DNA of 8,322 bases. Origin: CALAMD01 sp035301345. GTDB lineage: Bacteria > Bacillota > Bacilli > Bacillales > Amphibacillaceae. A model generated the notes under the pieces. It searched no databases. It was not told the DNA's origin and saw only the letters and a list, made by a program, of their open reading frames with translations. Shown here piece by piece: positions 1-7,989 of the stretch (its first letter is position 1; every line of letters starts with the position of its first letter). A program made the translations under genes and the position numbers. Location: assembly GCA_035301345.1 (NCBI GenBank), contig DATGUM010000013.1, positions 1 to 8,322 on the forward strand, given 5' to 3'.

Positions 1-3000
1 TCAAAATCAAGCAGTAAGTTTTTCGAGAAAAAATATAAACTTATCTGCTTCACTTCTTTACCCAATATATCCTCAACAGCTCTTTTATAAAGCTGCATCT
101 GTATTTTATACCTTTCTTTCAATTCACGTTTTATCACATCAGTGACAGGACCTTCAATATAATCAGTTTTATAATCTAATATGAGCCAACCATCTTCATA
201 AGGAATAATACAATCAATAATCCCCTGTATGAGCACCTTTTCATTGGAGAGCTGTTCTTCTTGATAAATATCACTCGCTCGTAATGATAAGCTAAAAGGC
301 ACTTCTCGATAAACATGTTGTGCTTCTTTTAACATATTGGCAATTGGCGTCTTATAAAATTGCACGATTGAATAGCGATTAATCGTCTGAGCTAGCGCTT
401 CTGTTAGTAATTCTCTTTCTACAAGTTGTTTTATAAACGTATTTAATTCATCTTTGTTGAGCGCCTGTGAAAAAGGAATGTGTTGCATAACGGTATGCAT
501 CGCAGTTCCCCTTTCTGCAGCTGAAATAACTTTTTCTGTTTGCATAAAATTCGGTTGTCTATCAATGGCGTGCTGCTGCAAATCTACTATTTGATTAGAA
601 CTATATGCATCCATTTCTTCTTGCATCCGCTTTATCTCTGTTACAGATTGTTTCGCTCGTATATTCGTTGACTGTTTATAAGGATACTTATATGACAAAC
701 GACTTTTTACTTTCTGTTCAATGTCTTTATTTTCAATAGGCACTCGTTTCCACTGCAAAATACTTTCTTCTAACGACTCATCAGGCACTAACGCTTCAGT
801 CGCTGTCACTTCTGTAAGTTCCTCTGCATGCATAAGTGTAATTTTCCATCGTGATTCATCTTCGTTAATTTCTTCCGTTGGATAAAACGATATGTCCTCG
901 TCTGCTAATAATGCCTCACTATCCTTATGTCTAATAAGTGCGGGACCGATCCAATCTAAATAGGACTTCGCATCTAATCGACTGCTTTTAGGTAGTATCC
1001 ATGACGGATGTTTTACGTGCGATGTCCATTTATGACTCAGTTTAGCAAGTGACGTTGGCGAAGCAACCATTAATAGCTTTTCACGTGCGCGTGTCAAAGC
1101 AACATACAATACACGCATCTCTTCAGCTAATTGCTTCCTTTTCATTTCATATCGTAGTGCATGGTAGTAAAGTGTAGGAAAAGTTATACGCTTAACAGGA
1201 TCAATAAATTTCGTTGCAAACCCGTAATCTTTATCTAACAAATATTTTTTATTTAAATCTTGTAAATTAAACTGTTTCTCTAAATTTCCAACGATAACAA
1301 TCGGATATTCTAATCCTTTACTTTTATGAATCGTCGTTATACGAATGACATCTTCTTGTTCACTTAAACCTCTCGCTGCACCTAAGTCATCGCCTCGCTC
1401 TTCCATTCTTTCGATAAAGCGTAGGAAACGAAATAATCCGCGATAAGATGTTTCTTCATACGTTCTTGCTCGGTCATATAATGCCCGTAAATTTGCTTGA
1501 CGTTGCTTTCCTCCTGGTATACCACCAACAAAGTCATAGTAGCCTGTTTGACGATAAATATCCCAGATTAAGTCTGATAAAGCACCATCTCTTGTCGATT
1601 GTCTAAAGTGGCGTAATAATTTCAAAAACGCTTCCAGCTTCCGAGCAGTTTCTGTGTCATTCTCACCTACGTAATTTAACAACGCTTCATAATATGTATC
1701 TGTTCGATTCGCTAAACGAATTTGCGTTAATTCTTCTTCATTTAACCGAACAATTGGCGAGCGTAAAACAGATGCAAGTGGGATATCCTGACGTGGGTTA
1801 TCAATAACTTTCAGTAAACTAATCATTACCTTTACTTCAATCGCATCAAAATACCCCGATGGTAATTCTGCATACGTCGGTATCCCTTGCTTCTTTAATT
1901 CTTCCATAATCACTGGAGCCGTCTTTATCGAACGTAATAAAATAACCATATCTTTAAACGTTACGTATCTCGTTGTATTTAATGTCTTATCAAATATCTT
2001 TAATGGCTCATTTTCACCATCTCCGAGCCATTCTTTAATTTTTTTTGCGTAAGCTCTCGCTTCTAATTGGGCTTTTTGTAACGCTTGATAGCTTTCATCT
2101 TCATCTAATGCTTCATCAGAATCTCTATTAATAATGAGTAACTCTGGCTCACTGTCTTGTGAAACAAAATCGTCATACGTTTTATTCCCGTAAATTAACT
2201 CCGCGTCAGCATCGTACGCTATTTCACCAACGTCTTCATCAAGAATTTGTCGGAAAATAAAGTTTGTTCCCGTTAAAACGTTCTGTCTACTTCTAAAGTT
2301 TTTCGCTAAGTCTATGCGTAAACCATTTGATGCATCCTTTTGAAACTCATGATACTTTTTAATAAATAGAGCGGGCTCTGCGTGTCTAAACCCATAAATA
2401 CTTTGCTTCACATCACCAACCATAAACAAGTTACCACGTCCTGCTGATTGACTCACAAGTTGTAAAATCGTTTCTTGAACGAGGTTCGTATCTTGGTATT
2501 CGTCAACAAGTACTTCAGAAAATTTTTCCTGAAACTGTTTCGCTACGAACGATGGGACAATTTGTTTGGACGTCGAAGATTCATCAACTAATAAGCGCAA
2601 ACAATAGTGCTCTAAATCTGCAAAGTCAACAATCGCTTGTTCTGTTTTTCTCCGCGTAAACTCTTCACTAAATTCCTTTACTAGTTGTGCAAGTTTTCTA
2701 ATGACAGGTGCTAACTTTTTCATGTCAGCTAAATGACTAGATAAACTTCGTGTGAATAACGTTGTCTTCATATCATTCCAACGCTTTCGATAATCATCGC
2801 GTAAGCTTTTCACTTCATCACGCTTTGTTTCATCACACTCAACACGTTTACTTGAAAGGCGTGCAAATGTACTTGTATCAACGAACGACTGTAATTCATC
2901 CCAATCATTTATTAATTGACTAACTGTTTCCATCATTAATTTATCTTTAGCAATTGTTTCTAAATAATGAACAGGTCCTTCTGCTGATTCACAAATACTT

Positions 3001-3704
3001 TCAGCTAACGCTATTTCTTGCCCCATTGCATCCATAGCTGTCTCCACTTGTTCCCTGACAATTGATAACCACTTTATTTCATCTTCATTGTCATGTTCAA
3101 CGTCATAAACAGTAGATAATTCATCTAACCATTCATTTGGCCACGGATTTTGAATAGAAAATGTATAAAGCTTTAATATAAGTTCTTCAACGTCTACATC
3201 ACTTCGATCACTTGAGAACATATCTACGACGTCAAAAAACAACGCTTGTTCGTCGTTTTCTTCGCCGTACCATTTTTCAAATAAGTCATCTAACACTTCT
3301 TGCTGCATTAAATCTGCTTCCATTTCATTAGCAATTCGAAATGCAGGATCGATATCGAGTAAATAGGCATATTGTCTAATCGTTTCCATACAAAAAGAGT
3401 GTAACGTTGATATCGATGCTTGTTGCACGAAAGATAATTGCTTTTTTAAATGTAAAGATGTCGGGTTGTTAGCTAAAGCTTCCTCTAATGCTTCACTCAC
3501 ACGATTTCTCATTTCTTCGGCTGCCGCATTAGTAAACGTCACAACGAGCAATGAGTCGATATCGGCAGGTGATTCCTTTGATAAAACTTTTTGAATAATA
3601 CGTTCGACTAATACTGCTGTTTTACCAGACCCCGCAGCTGCTGCCACTAAAGTATCCTGTCCGTCTGAATAAATGGCTTGTTCTTGCTCCTTCGTCCACT
3701 TCAA
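1..3704 (-). CDS. addA: ATP-dependent helicase/nuclease subunit A (AddA), 3' end just outside window
   Basis: AddA is the motor and one nuclease of the cytoplasmic AddAB complex, which unwinds and resects DNA double-strand breaks and prepares 3' tails for RecA. Reading this strand from 3704 gives 1234 uninterrupted codons up to the window edge, close to the roughly 1230 residues of B. subtilis AddA. The last residues still align with the family C-terminus, so only a few codons are missing. Visible SF1A motifs, in order: Walker A AAAAGSGKT (21-29), motif Ia VTFTNAAAEEM (55-65), STLHSFC (99-105), DFADLEHYC (360-368), Walker B DEYQDTN (401-407), GDVKQS (430-435), NFRSR (469-473), THKSKGLE-type motif TIHKSKGLE (791-799) and LYVALTRAR (866-874). 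The RecB-type nuclease domain has H1070 in GTAMHTVMQ, D1164 in GIIDC, D1177 and K1179 in LDYKTD, and a downstream QMQLY. The start must be TTG at 3704: an in-frame TGA sits immediately before it, a good Shine-Dalgarno lies at the right distance, and the first in-frame ATG falls after Walker A. It follows addB in the same operon. Confidence 0.97.
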   Translation of the reverse strand, partial: MKWTKEQEQAIYSDGQDTLVAAAAGSGKTAVLVERIIQKVLSKESPADIDSLLVVTFTNAAAEEMRNRVSEALEEALANNPTSLHLKKQLSFVQQASISTLHSFCMETIRQYAYLLDIDPAFRIANEMEADLMQQEVLDDLFEKWYGEENDEQALFFDVVDMFSSDRSDVDVEELILKLYTFSIQNPWPNEWLDELSTVYDVEHDNEDEIKWLSIVREQVETAMDAMGQEIALAESICESAEGPVHYLETIAKDKLMMETVSQLINDWDELQSFVDTSTFARLSSKRVECDETKRDEVKSLRDDYRKRWNDMKTTLFTRSLSSHLADMKKLAPVIRKLAQLVKEFSEEFTRRKTEQAIVDFADLEHYCLRLLVDESSTSKQIVPSFVAKQFQEKFSEVLVDEYQDTNLVQETILQLVSQSAGRGNLFMVGDVKQSIYGFRHAEPALFIKKYHEFQKDASNGLRIDLAKNFRSRQNVLTGTNFIFRQILDEDVGEIAYDADAELIYGNKTYDDFVSQDSEPELLIINRDSDEALDEDESYQALQKAQLEARAYAKKIKEWLGDGENEPLKIFDKTLNTTRYVTFKDMVILLRSIKTAPVIMEELKKQGIPTYAELPSGYFDAIEVKVMISLLKVIDNPRQDIPLASVLRSPIVRLNEEELTQIRLANRTDTYYEALLNYVGENDTETARKLEAFLKLLRHFRQSTRDGALSDLIWDIYRQTGYYDFVGGIPGGKQRQANLRALYDRARTYEETSYRGLFRFLRFIERMEERGDDLGAARGLSEQEDVIRITTIHKSKGLEYPIVIVGNLEKQFNLQDLNKKYLLDKDYGFATKFIDPVKRITFPTLYYHALRYEMKRKQLAEEMRVLYVALTRAREKLLMVASPTSLAKLSHKWTSHVKHPSWILPKSSRLDAKSYLDWIGPALIRHKDSEALLADEDISFYPTEEINEDESRWKITLMHAEELTEVTATEALVPDESLEESILQWKRVPIENKDIEQKVKSRLSYKYPYKQSTNIRAKQSVTEIKRMQEEMDAYSSNQIVDLQQHAIDRQPNFMQTEKVISAAERGTAMHTVMQHIPFSQALNKDELNTFIKQLVERELLTEALAQTINRYSIVQFYKTPIANMLKEAQHVYREVPFSLSLRASDIYQEEQLSNEKVLIQGIIDCIIPYEDGWLILDYKTDYIEGPVTDVIKRELKERYKIQMQLYKRAVEDILGKEVKQISLYFFSKNLLLDF

Positions 3705-6700
3705 TCAACGTCACCTTCCTCTTTTATTTTCTCAATTACTTCTTCGTCGTCCATTTTTGATAATAAACGAAACTCGTTTTCTGTTAACGACTCATCAAAC
3801 TGACAAACTGATCGATAGGAACAAAATTGACACGGAGTCTTATCATCGTATTGATACGGATTCAATGAAATATTTCCCGATGTCATATTTAATCCAGCTT
3901 GCATCATAAGCTTTCTTACATACTCTTGTAAATCTTCTAGTGACTCATCACTTATAACGTCTGCATTTTTATAAAATCCGCCTTTTTTCGTAACTGCAAC
4001 AGGAACGATATTGCTATAGCCACTGTCTAATGTTTCGTCCATTAATTTGACGACACCTTCATCCGCCAACAACAAACCTTGCATTTTATATTTTTTAAAA
4101 ATCTCATGTTCCAAAGCTGTTTCCTGGAATAATTTATTTTCTGAAATCATCGCATTATGAACGTGGAAATATAACATACCTGCTGCATGTGCACGTTCCC
4201 CTAACCAACGTTCAGACTGTGATAAGACAACATCTAAATATGCGAGCATTTGTAATGCGATACCGTAGTATACTTCAAACAATTGTATTGACCGATTGCT
4301 CGACTTATAATCAATAATTCGTAAAAATAATTCCTCATCTTTTCTCGCTTGATCAACGCGATCGATTCGTCCTTGTAAAAGTAATTCATAACCGTTTGGC
4401 AATCGCAAGCGCAATGGTTGCAACTGTTGACCTGGACCAAATCCTAATTCAATCCCTACAGGTGAAAAACCAGTTTTTCTCGCCTGCTCTCCTAAAATAA
4501 AAGTGGCCCGGGAAATGACATCTAACAACTTCTTCTGTATATAATGATGACGATTCGAACTAAGTAAAATTTGATGTTGTAAAACAGGGCTCAACTTTTG
4601 CACTGCTCGTCTCGCGTACTCGCCAGCCCCTTCTTTCGTCACGTGTGAAAAATCATTACCTTCCTTTTGTAACCATTCTGCGATAATCTTTAACGCTTCG
4701 TGAAATAATTGGCCGATATCCGGCGCTTCTAATTTATACGTTTTTCGTTCGTTTAAATTTAAATGATAACGCGCGTAATGTTTAAAGGAGCACTCATAAT
4801 GTGATTCTAGCTGAGAAACGCTCGTTCTAATTTGTTTATCATACAATTGTTTCGTCGTTTCTTCTGTCAAATGAGTTGGCTTATTTTTATAGAACAAGCT
4901 CTCTAATGTTTGTTGTGTCATGCTATTTTCTCGTTCATTAGCAATGTACCAATTTAACACTACATACCATTCAGCAGCCACTTGATAACCACGTTGCTTT
5001 CTAGAAAGTTGCGACGTAAGTGCTGAACGCGTTTTAAATGGTGTCGTAATAAAACGATCAACATCTAAGTAATCATCTAAATCTTGAAGCAACGTCGGTC
5101 GTTTAATCGATGGAAACAATTGAGTTAATCGTTTAATAATTTGTGATGGAAGCTTTCCTTCCCCTTCTTCATCACTTAGCAAATAGCTAACGAATAAATA
5201 ATCAGTTGCAGACGTAAAAGCAAGATACATATAGAACCAATCATCTAATAACTGTCGCTTACTGCTTTCAGCTAATTGCATGCCGTGCTCTGCAAGCAAT
5301 TCCCGCTCCTGGTCACTAATAATCCCGTCATGTTGAGGTTTAATCGGCCAGTAACCCTCATTAACGCCTAATAAAAAAGAACATTTAATCCCACTTATCC
5401 GTGAATGGTCAATCGTACCGACAATGACATGATCCACACTCGGTGGCACGTGTGAAAATTCAAGTGACTCCAAACCTGCTTCCATCATTGAACGAAACAT
5501 TTGTAAAGACACTTCTTCATCGCCTGACATTTCTACGAGCTCGTCCATTAAATCAATTAGTGCATGCCACACTTGCTCTTGTTCACGCGCAAGTTCCAAT
5601 TGACCTTCGACTTCATACGCTTCTCGAACTTTTTCTAAGTACAATGGAACATTTATTCTTATGAGTAATTCATATAACTCCTTGCAAAATTCTTGAACCG
5701 TATGTGCTTGGCGAATATTTTCATCAAATGCTTTTAACGCCTGAGTAATTTGTGCCCGAAATGTATTAATCCGCGCTTCTTTTTCCTTTTCTTCATCTGT
5801 TTGGACCGATTCACTTAAGCCGATAAATCGCTGATACGGCCAGTTCTTTTCAGTAAACCATTTTTTACGCGACTTTATACCATACTCAATAACATAGTTT
5901 TCTAGCTCATCAATGGCGTCAATTGTCAGCGGATAAGTCTCATCTGTCGGCTGAATTAATTGTGTTTTTAACAAGCGAAAAACAGTATCATAACGCCAAT
6001 TTCCTTCAACTATTTCAAAAGCAGAACGAATAAATTCGATTAATTGATGGTTTAACATCGTTCGCTTTTCATCAATAAAAACAGGTATATCATAGTCTTT
6101 AAAAATTGTTGAAATTAAGTCACCGTACTTTTCTTGATCACGAATAAAAATAGCCATATGACGATAACGATAGTTTTCATCACGCGTTAAGCGAATGATT
6201 TCTTGTGCCACTCCTTCGACTTCAGCACGTGGATGAACAGCTTCCGCTATTTTTATCGGTATGTCATCACTATTTAAATACTGTGGTGACGGCAACGTAT
6301 CAAAATGCTTTTCTAAATGTAAGAAAGCTTCTTTCCCCGAAAATTTATTATACGTTTCATCTGTTAAATAATGATCAATGACTTTAATGTCGTGTTCAGC
6401 AGCTAGTTGATTTAAAATATCGTACGTCTCTAAAGGCTGATAAAACAAATCAATTTCCGATCGTTCTTTATGAACATCGTCTACTGTTAAAATGACCGTC
6501 ATTTGCTTACATTTTTTCATTAATGATTCAACAACTGATAATTCCTGTGGTGTGAATCGGTGAAAACCGTCTAAATATATTTCTGACCCATCAAATAAAT
6601 CTGTTTCATCAATTTTTTCTTTTAAAAGTTCAAGCTGGTCTTCATTATCAATGTATTGACCTGCTAACGCTTCTGTTAATTGTTCATACACGTACAATAA

Positions 6701-7198
6701 ATCATGTAATTTATACGTCAAAGATGTTTCACGCTCTTCTTTATGTACGAAAGACTGGATATGATTAATGTGAGTTTTTAACAGTTCAGGTGTCACTTCA
6801 TATCGTTTAAACTCAGTAATCATACCTTCTAATTCTTCTAAAAATCCATACTTCTCTGTTGCTGATTGAAAAACGTGCCAATCTGACGATCGCTCATTGA
6901 TAATTTTACGCAACATCATTTGCACACCAATTGAACTAATAAAAGGACGAGTACTTCCACCGACTTCTTGCAAGACGCGCCAAGCAATTCGCGAAAAACT
7001 GACCACTTGAGCCCGAACACTCCCAGGCAACTCATCATCATCAAAAAGGGCATATTCCCGTTGAAAAGTCATTTGATCAGGTACAATATAAAAAATAGGC
7101 GGTCCATTCCGTTCCTTTAATAAGTTTTGCTTTATTTCATCAAAACAATATTGATTTTTATTCATTTGTGATGGACCGTAAATGAACGTTAACGTCAT
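3701..7198 (-). CDS. addB: ATP-dependent helicase/deoxyribonuclease subunit B (AddB)
   Basis: AddB is the second subunit of AddAB. It has an inactive helicase-like fold that scans for Chi, plus a nuclease domain cutting the other strand. Starting at ATG 7198 the protein is 1165 residues, against 1166 in B. subtilis, and the family glycine at position 8 is aligned. The reading frame also contains ATG 7201 and TTG 7204, but 7198 has the best spacing (7 nt) from the GGGGAG ribosome site. The helicase-like N-terminus has PDQMTF (40-45) and SFSRIAW (67-73). From memory of the B. subtilis structure, D41, Q42, T44, F68, R70, W73 and F212 here correspond to Chi-contact residues, and all are kept. The four iron-sulphur cysteines are present: C803, then C1123, C1126 and C1132 in CQFCSYRSVC. 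The nuclease core is intact: H833 in GQLFH, D946 in GRIDRVD, D963 and K965 in IDYKSS. Odd point: the Walker A site reads GPSQMNKN (8-15) instead of the GRSGSGKT I recall for B. subtilis, so ATP binding by AddB is probably lost. The stop codon overlaps the addA start. Confidence 0.97.
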   Translation of the reverse strand: MTLTFIYGPSQMNKNQYCFDEIKQNLLKERNGPPIFYIVPDQMTFQREYALFDDDELPGSVRAQVVSFSRIAWRVLQEVGGSTRPFISSIGVQMMLRKIINERSSDWHVFQSATEKYGFLEELEGMITEFKRYEVTPELLKTHINHIQSFVHKEERETSLTYKLHDLLYVYEQLTEALAGQYIDNEDQLELLKEKIDETDLFDGSEIYLDGFHRFTPQELSVVESLMKKCKQMTVILTVDDVHKERSEIDLFYQPLETYDILNQLAAEHDIKVIDHYLTDETYNKFSGKEAFLHLEKHFDTLPSPQYLNSDDIPIKIAEAVHPRAEVEGVAQEIIRLTRDENYRYRHMAIFIRDQEKYGDLISTIFKDYDIPVFIDEKRTMLNHQLIEFIRSAFEIVEGNWRYDTVFRLLKTQLIQPTDETYPLTIDAIDELENYVIEYGIKSRKKWFTEKNWPYQRFIGLSESVQTDEEKEKEARINTFRAQITQALKAFDENIRQAHTVQEFCKELYELLIRINVPLYLEKVREAYEVEGQLELAREQEQVWHALIDLMDELVEMSGDEEVSLQMFRSMMEAGLESLEFSHVPPSVDHVIVGTIDHSRISGIKCSFLLGVNEGYWPIKPQHDGIISDQERELLAEHGMQLAESSKRQLLDDWFYMYLAFTSATDYLFVSYLLSDEEGEGKLPSQIIKRLTQLFPSIKRPTLLQDLDDYLDVDRFITTPFKTRSALTSQLSRKQRGYQVAAEWYVVLNWYIANERENSMTQQTLESLFYKNKPTHLTEETTKQLYDKQIRTSVSQLESHYECSFKHYARYHLNLNERKTYKLEAPDIGQLFHEALKIIAEWLQKEGNDFSHVTKEGAGEYARRAVQKLSPVLQHQILLSSNRHHYIQKKLLDVISRATFILGEQARKTGFSPVGIELGFGPGQQLQPLRLRLPNGYELLLQGRIDRVDQARKDEELFLRIIDYKSSNRSIQLFEVYYGIALQMLAYLDVVLSQSERWLGERAHAAGMLYFHVHNAMISENKLFQETALEHEIFKKYKMQGLLLADEGVVKLMDETLDSGYSNIVPVAVTKKGGFYKNADVISDESLEDLQEYVRKLMMQAGLNMTSGNISLNPYQYDDKTPCQFCSYRSVCQFDESLTENEFRLLSKMDDEEVIEKIKEEGDVD
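3711..3717 (-). promoter_or_regulatory. addA ribosome binding site inside the addB 3' end
   Basis: On the minus strand this reads AAGGTGA, a strong match to the 3' end of 16S rRNA in Bacillus, and it ends 6 nt before the TTG at 3704. It lies within the last codons of addB. This decides the addA start, because no ATG or GTG is available there and an in-frame TGA directly precedes the TTG. Confidence 0.8.
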
Positions 7199-7205
7199 CA
7201 TCAAT

Positions 7206-7211
7206 CTCCCC
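7206..7211 (-). promoter_or_regulatory. addB ribosome binding site
   Basis: The minus strand reads GGGGAG, followed by A, TTG, ATG, ATG. The spacing is 1 nt to TTG 7204, 4 nt to ATG 7201 and 7 nt to ATG 7198. The last is the usual Bacillus distance and gives the family-typical N-terminus (MTLTFIYG), so 7198 is preferred over the longer frames. Confidence 0.7.
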
Positions 7212-7235
7212 TTTTATGTAGACGTTGTTGCTGGA

Positions 7236-7853
7236 CTACTCTTTCGTAAATAATCGTTCAATAGATTTACCAATAAACCAAAGCGCTATAATAAAGCAGA
7301 CGAATAAAAGTGCACGTAGAGGTCGTTCTGTAAACGATAAAAAAGTCGTTCCAATATAGGCGAATGAAAAAACCATTATACTCTTCCCAAACAAAACAGC
7401 TAAAACAAATTGTCTTAAAGTAATTCGCGATAATGCTGCAACAATATTAATGAGAAATGCTGGTGAAAAAGGTAAGCAAATAAGTATAAATAATGGACCA
7501 AATCCATGTTTATCTACCCACTGTGTCAGTTGAGTGAATTGTTTATTTCGTCTCACTAGAGCAAATAATTTTATGTGACTAAGTTTTCTCGTCAACATAA
7601 AAACGACGATTGCTCCCATGCTAGCGCCAATCCATGAATAGATAAAGCCGTTCACTAATCCAAAAGCTGCTACGTTAGCAAAAATAAATGCAACAAGAGG
7701 TAAAAATGGCAATAATGCTTCGATAAAAGGTAGCAGAATACCGATAAAAGGCCCAAAGCCTTCATAAATTTCAAGTAAATGAATGAGTGCTTTACTTATT
7801 TTATAAATAGATTCTTGAATATCTTGCCACAATTGTTGACTGTTCACTTCCAT
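7236..7853 (-). CDS. VTT-domain (TVP38/TMEM64, DedA-like) integral membrane protein
   Basis: This 205-residue protein is mostly hydrophobic, with roughly five membrane or re-entrant segments at about 34-61, 63-86, 117-141, 148-171 and 178-196. A short amphipathic N-terminus precedes them, and the C-terminal tail is basic. The VTT family pattern is visible: an acidic residue and prolines in FIEALLPFLPL (43-53), small residues in GASMG (76-80) followed by a basic cluster LTRKL (87-91), and the second repeat HGFGPLFILICLPFSP (116-131) leading to NIVAALSR (136-143). It resembles the B. subtilis YhjE type of about 200 residues. The family is linked to lipid translocation or membrane homeostasis; the substrate of this member cannot be read from the sequence. 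ATG 7853 is preceded by AGGGTG with a 7-nt gap. It ends 37 nt before addB with no hairpin visible between them, so it is probably the first gene of a VTT-addB-addA operon. Confidence 0.88.
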   Translation of the reverse strand: MEVNSQQLWQDIQESIYKISKALIHLLEIYEGFGPFIGILLPFIEALLPFLPLVAFIFANVAAFGLVNGFIYSWIGASMGAIVVFMLTRKLSHIKLFALVRRNKQFTQLTQWVDKHGFGPLFILICLPFSPAFLINIVAALSRITLRQFVLAVLFGKSIMVFSFAYIGTTFLSFTERPLRALLFVCFIIALWFIGKSIERLFTKE

Positions 7854-7925
7854 GTTTTTACACCCTAGTTTTATGTATTCTCACATTTACTCGTTTAAAA
7901 AAGCCTCTTTCCTTCTGTATAATCT

Positions 7926-7955
7926 ATCATATTTTATTATATCATTGTTAGGCAA
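7926..7955 (-). promoter_or_regulatory. Candidate sigma-A promoter for the VTT-addB-addA operon
   Basis: On the minus strand there is a perfect extended -10, TGATATAAT, at 7944-7936; no good -35 hexamer lies 16-18 nt upstream of it. An overlapping alternative pairs TTGCCT (7955-7950) with TATGAT (7931-7926) across an 18-nt spacer. Either would give a leader of about 65-80 nt before the VTT start codon. This rests only on consensus matching in AT-rich DNA, where such matches also arise by chance. Confidence 0.45.
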
Positions 7956-7970
7956 GACAATTTATTGTCT
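7955..7970. repeat. Perfect 7-bp palindrome (AGACAAT-TT-ATTGTCT)
   Basis: The two arms, 7955-7961 and 7964-7970, are exact reverse complements separated by 2 bases. The palindrome covers the position where the -35 of the extended -10 promoter would fall, just downstream of the comK stop. It could be an operator for a dimeric regulator or a weak hairpin. With few GC pairs and no T run following on the minus strand, it is a poor terminator. Confidence 0.5.
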
Positions 7971-7989
7971 ACGCTTTTTCCTATGTTTT

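Larger units (their letters stand above)
7854..7989. other. Intergenic region between comK and the VTT gene
   Basis: This is the only sizeable non-coding stretch in the window (136 bases, strongly AT-rich). It holds a candidate minus-strand promoter, a 16-base palindrome and the ribosome site AGGGTG (7861-7866) of the VTT gene. I see no GC-rich hairpin followed by a T run after the comK stop, so there is no clear intrinsic terminator. Read-through from comK into the operon cannot be excluded. Confidence 0.6.

Noticed and set aside
3673..3909. Plus-strand open frame antisense to the addB/addA junction
   Set aside because: Low-complexity translation with no recognisable domain, lying opposite two well-supported genes; read as a chance frame. 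The same holds for the plus-strand frame at 5443-5664 and the alternative minus-strand frame at 4234-4440.
7199..7204. Longer addB starting at TTG 7204 or ATG 7201
   Set aside because: TTG is 1 nt and ATG 7201 is 4 nt from the ribosome site. ATG 7198 has a 7-nt gap and aligns the N-terminus with known AddB.
7899..7911. GAAA-N5-TTTT on the minus strand, resembling a ComK AT-box (AAAA-N5-TTTT)
   Set aside because: It has one mismatch, and no partner box lies at the two spacings I tested (8 and 18 bp). A single imperfect box in AT-rich DNA is expected by chance.
7895..7913. Possible hairpin plus T run (AAAG-AGG-CTTTTTT) as a comK terminator
   Set aside because: The stem is only about four proper pairs plus G-T wobbles, and it lies downstream of the candidate promoter in the leader of the next gene.
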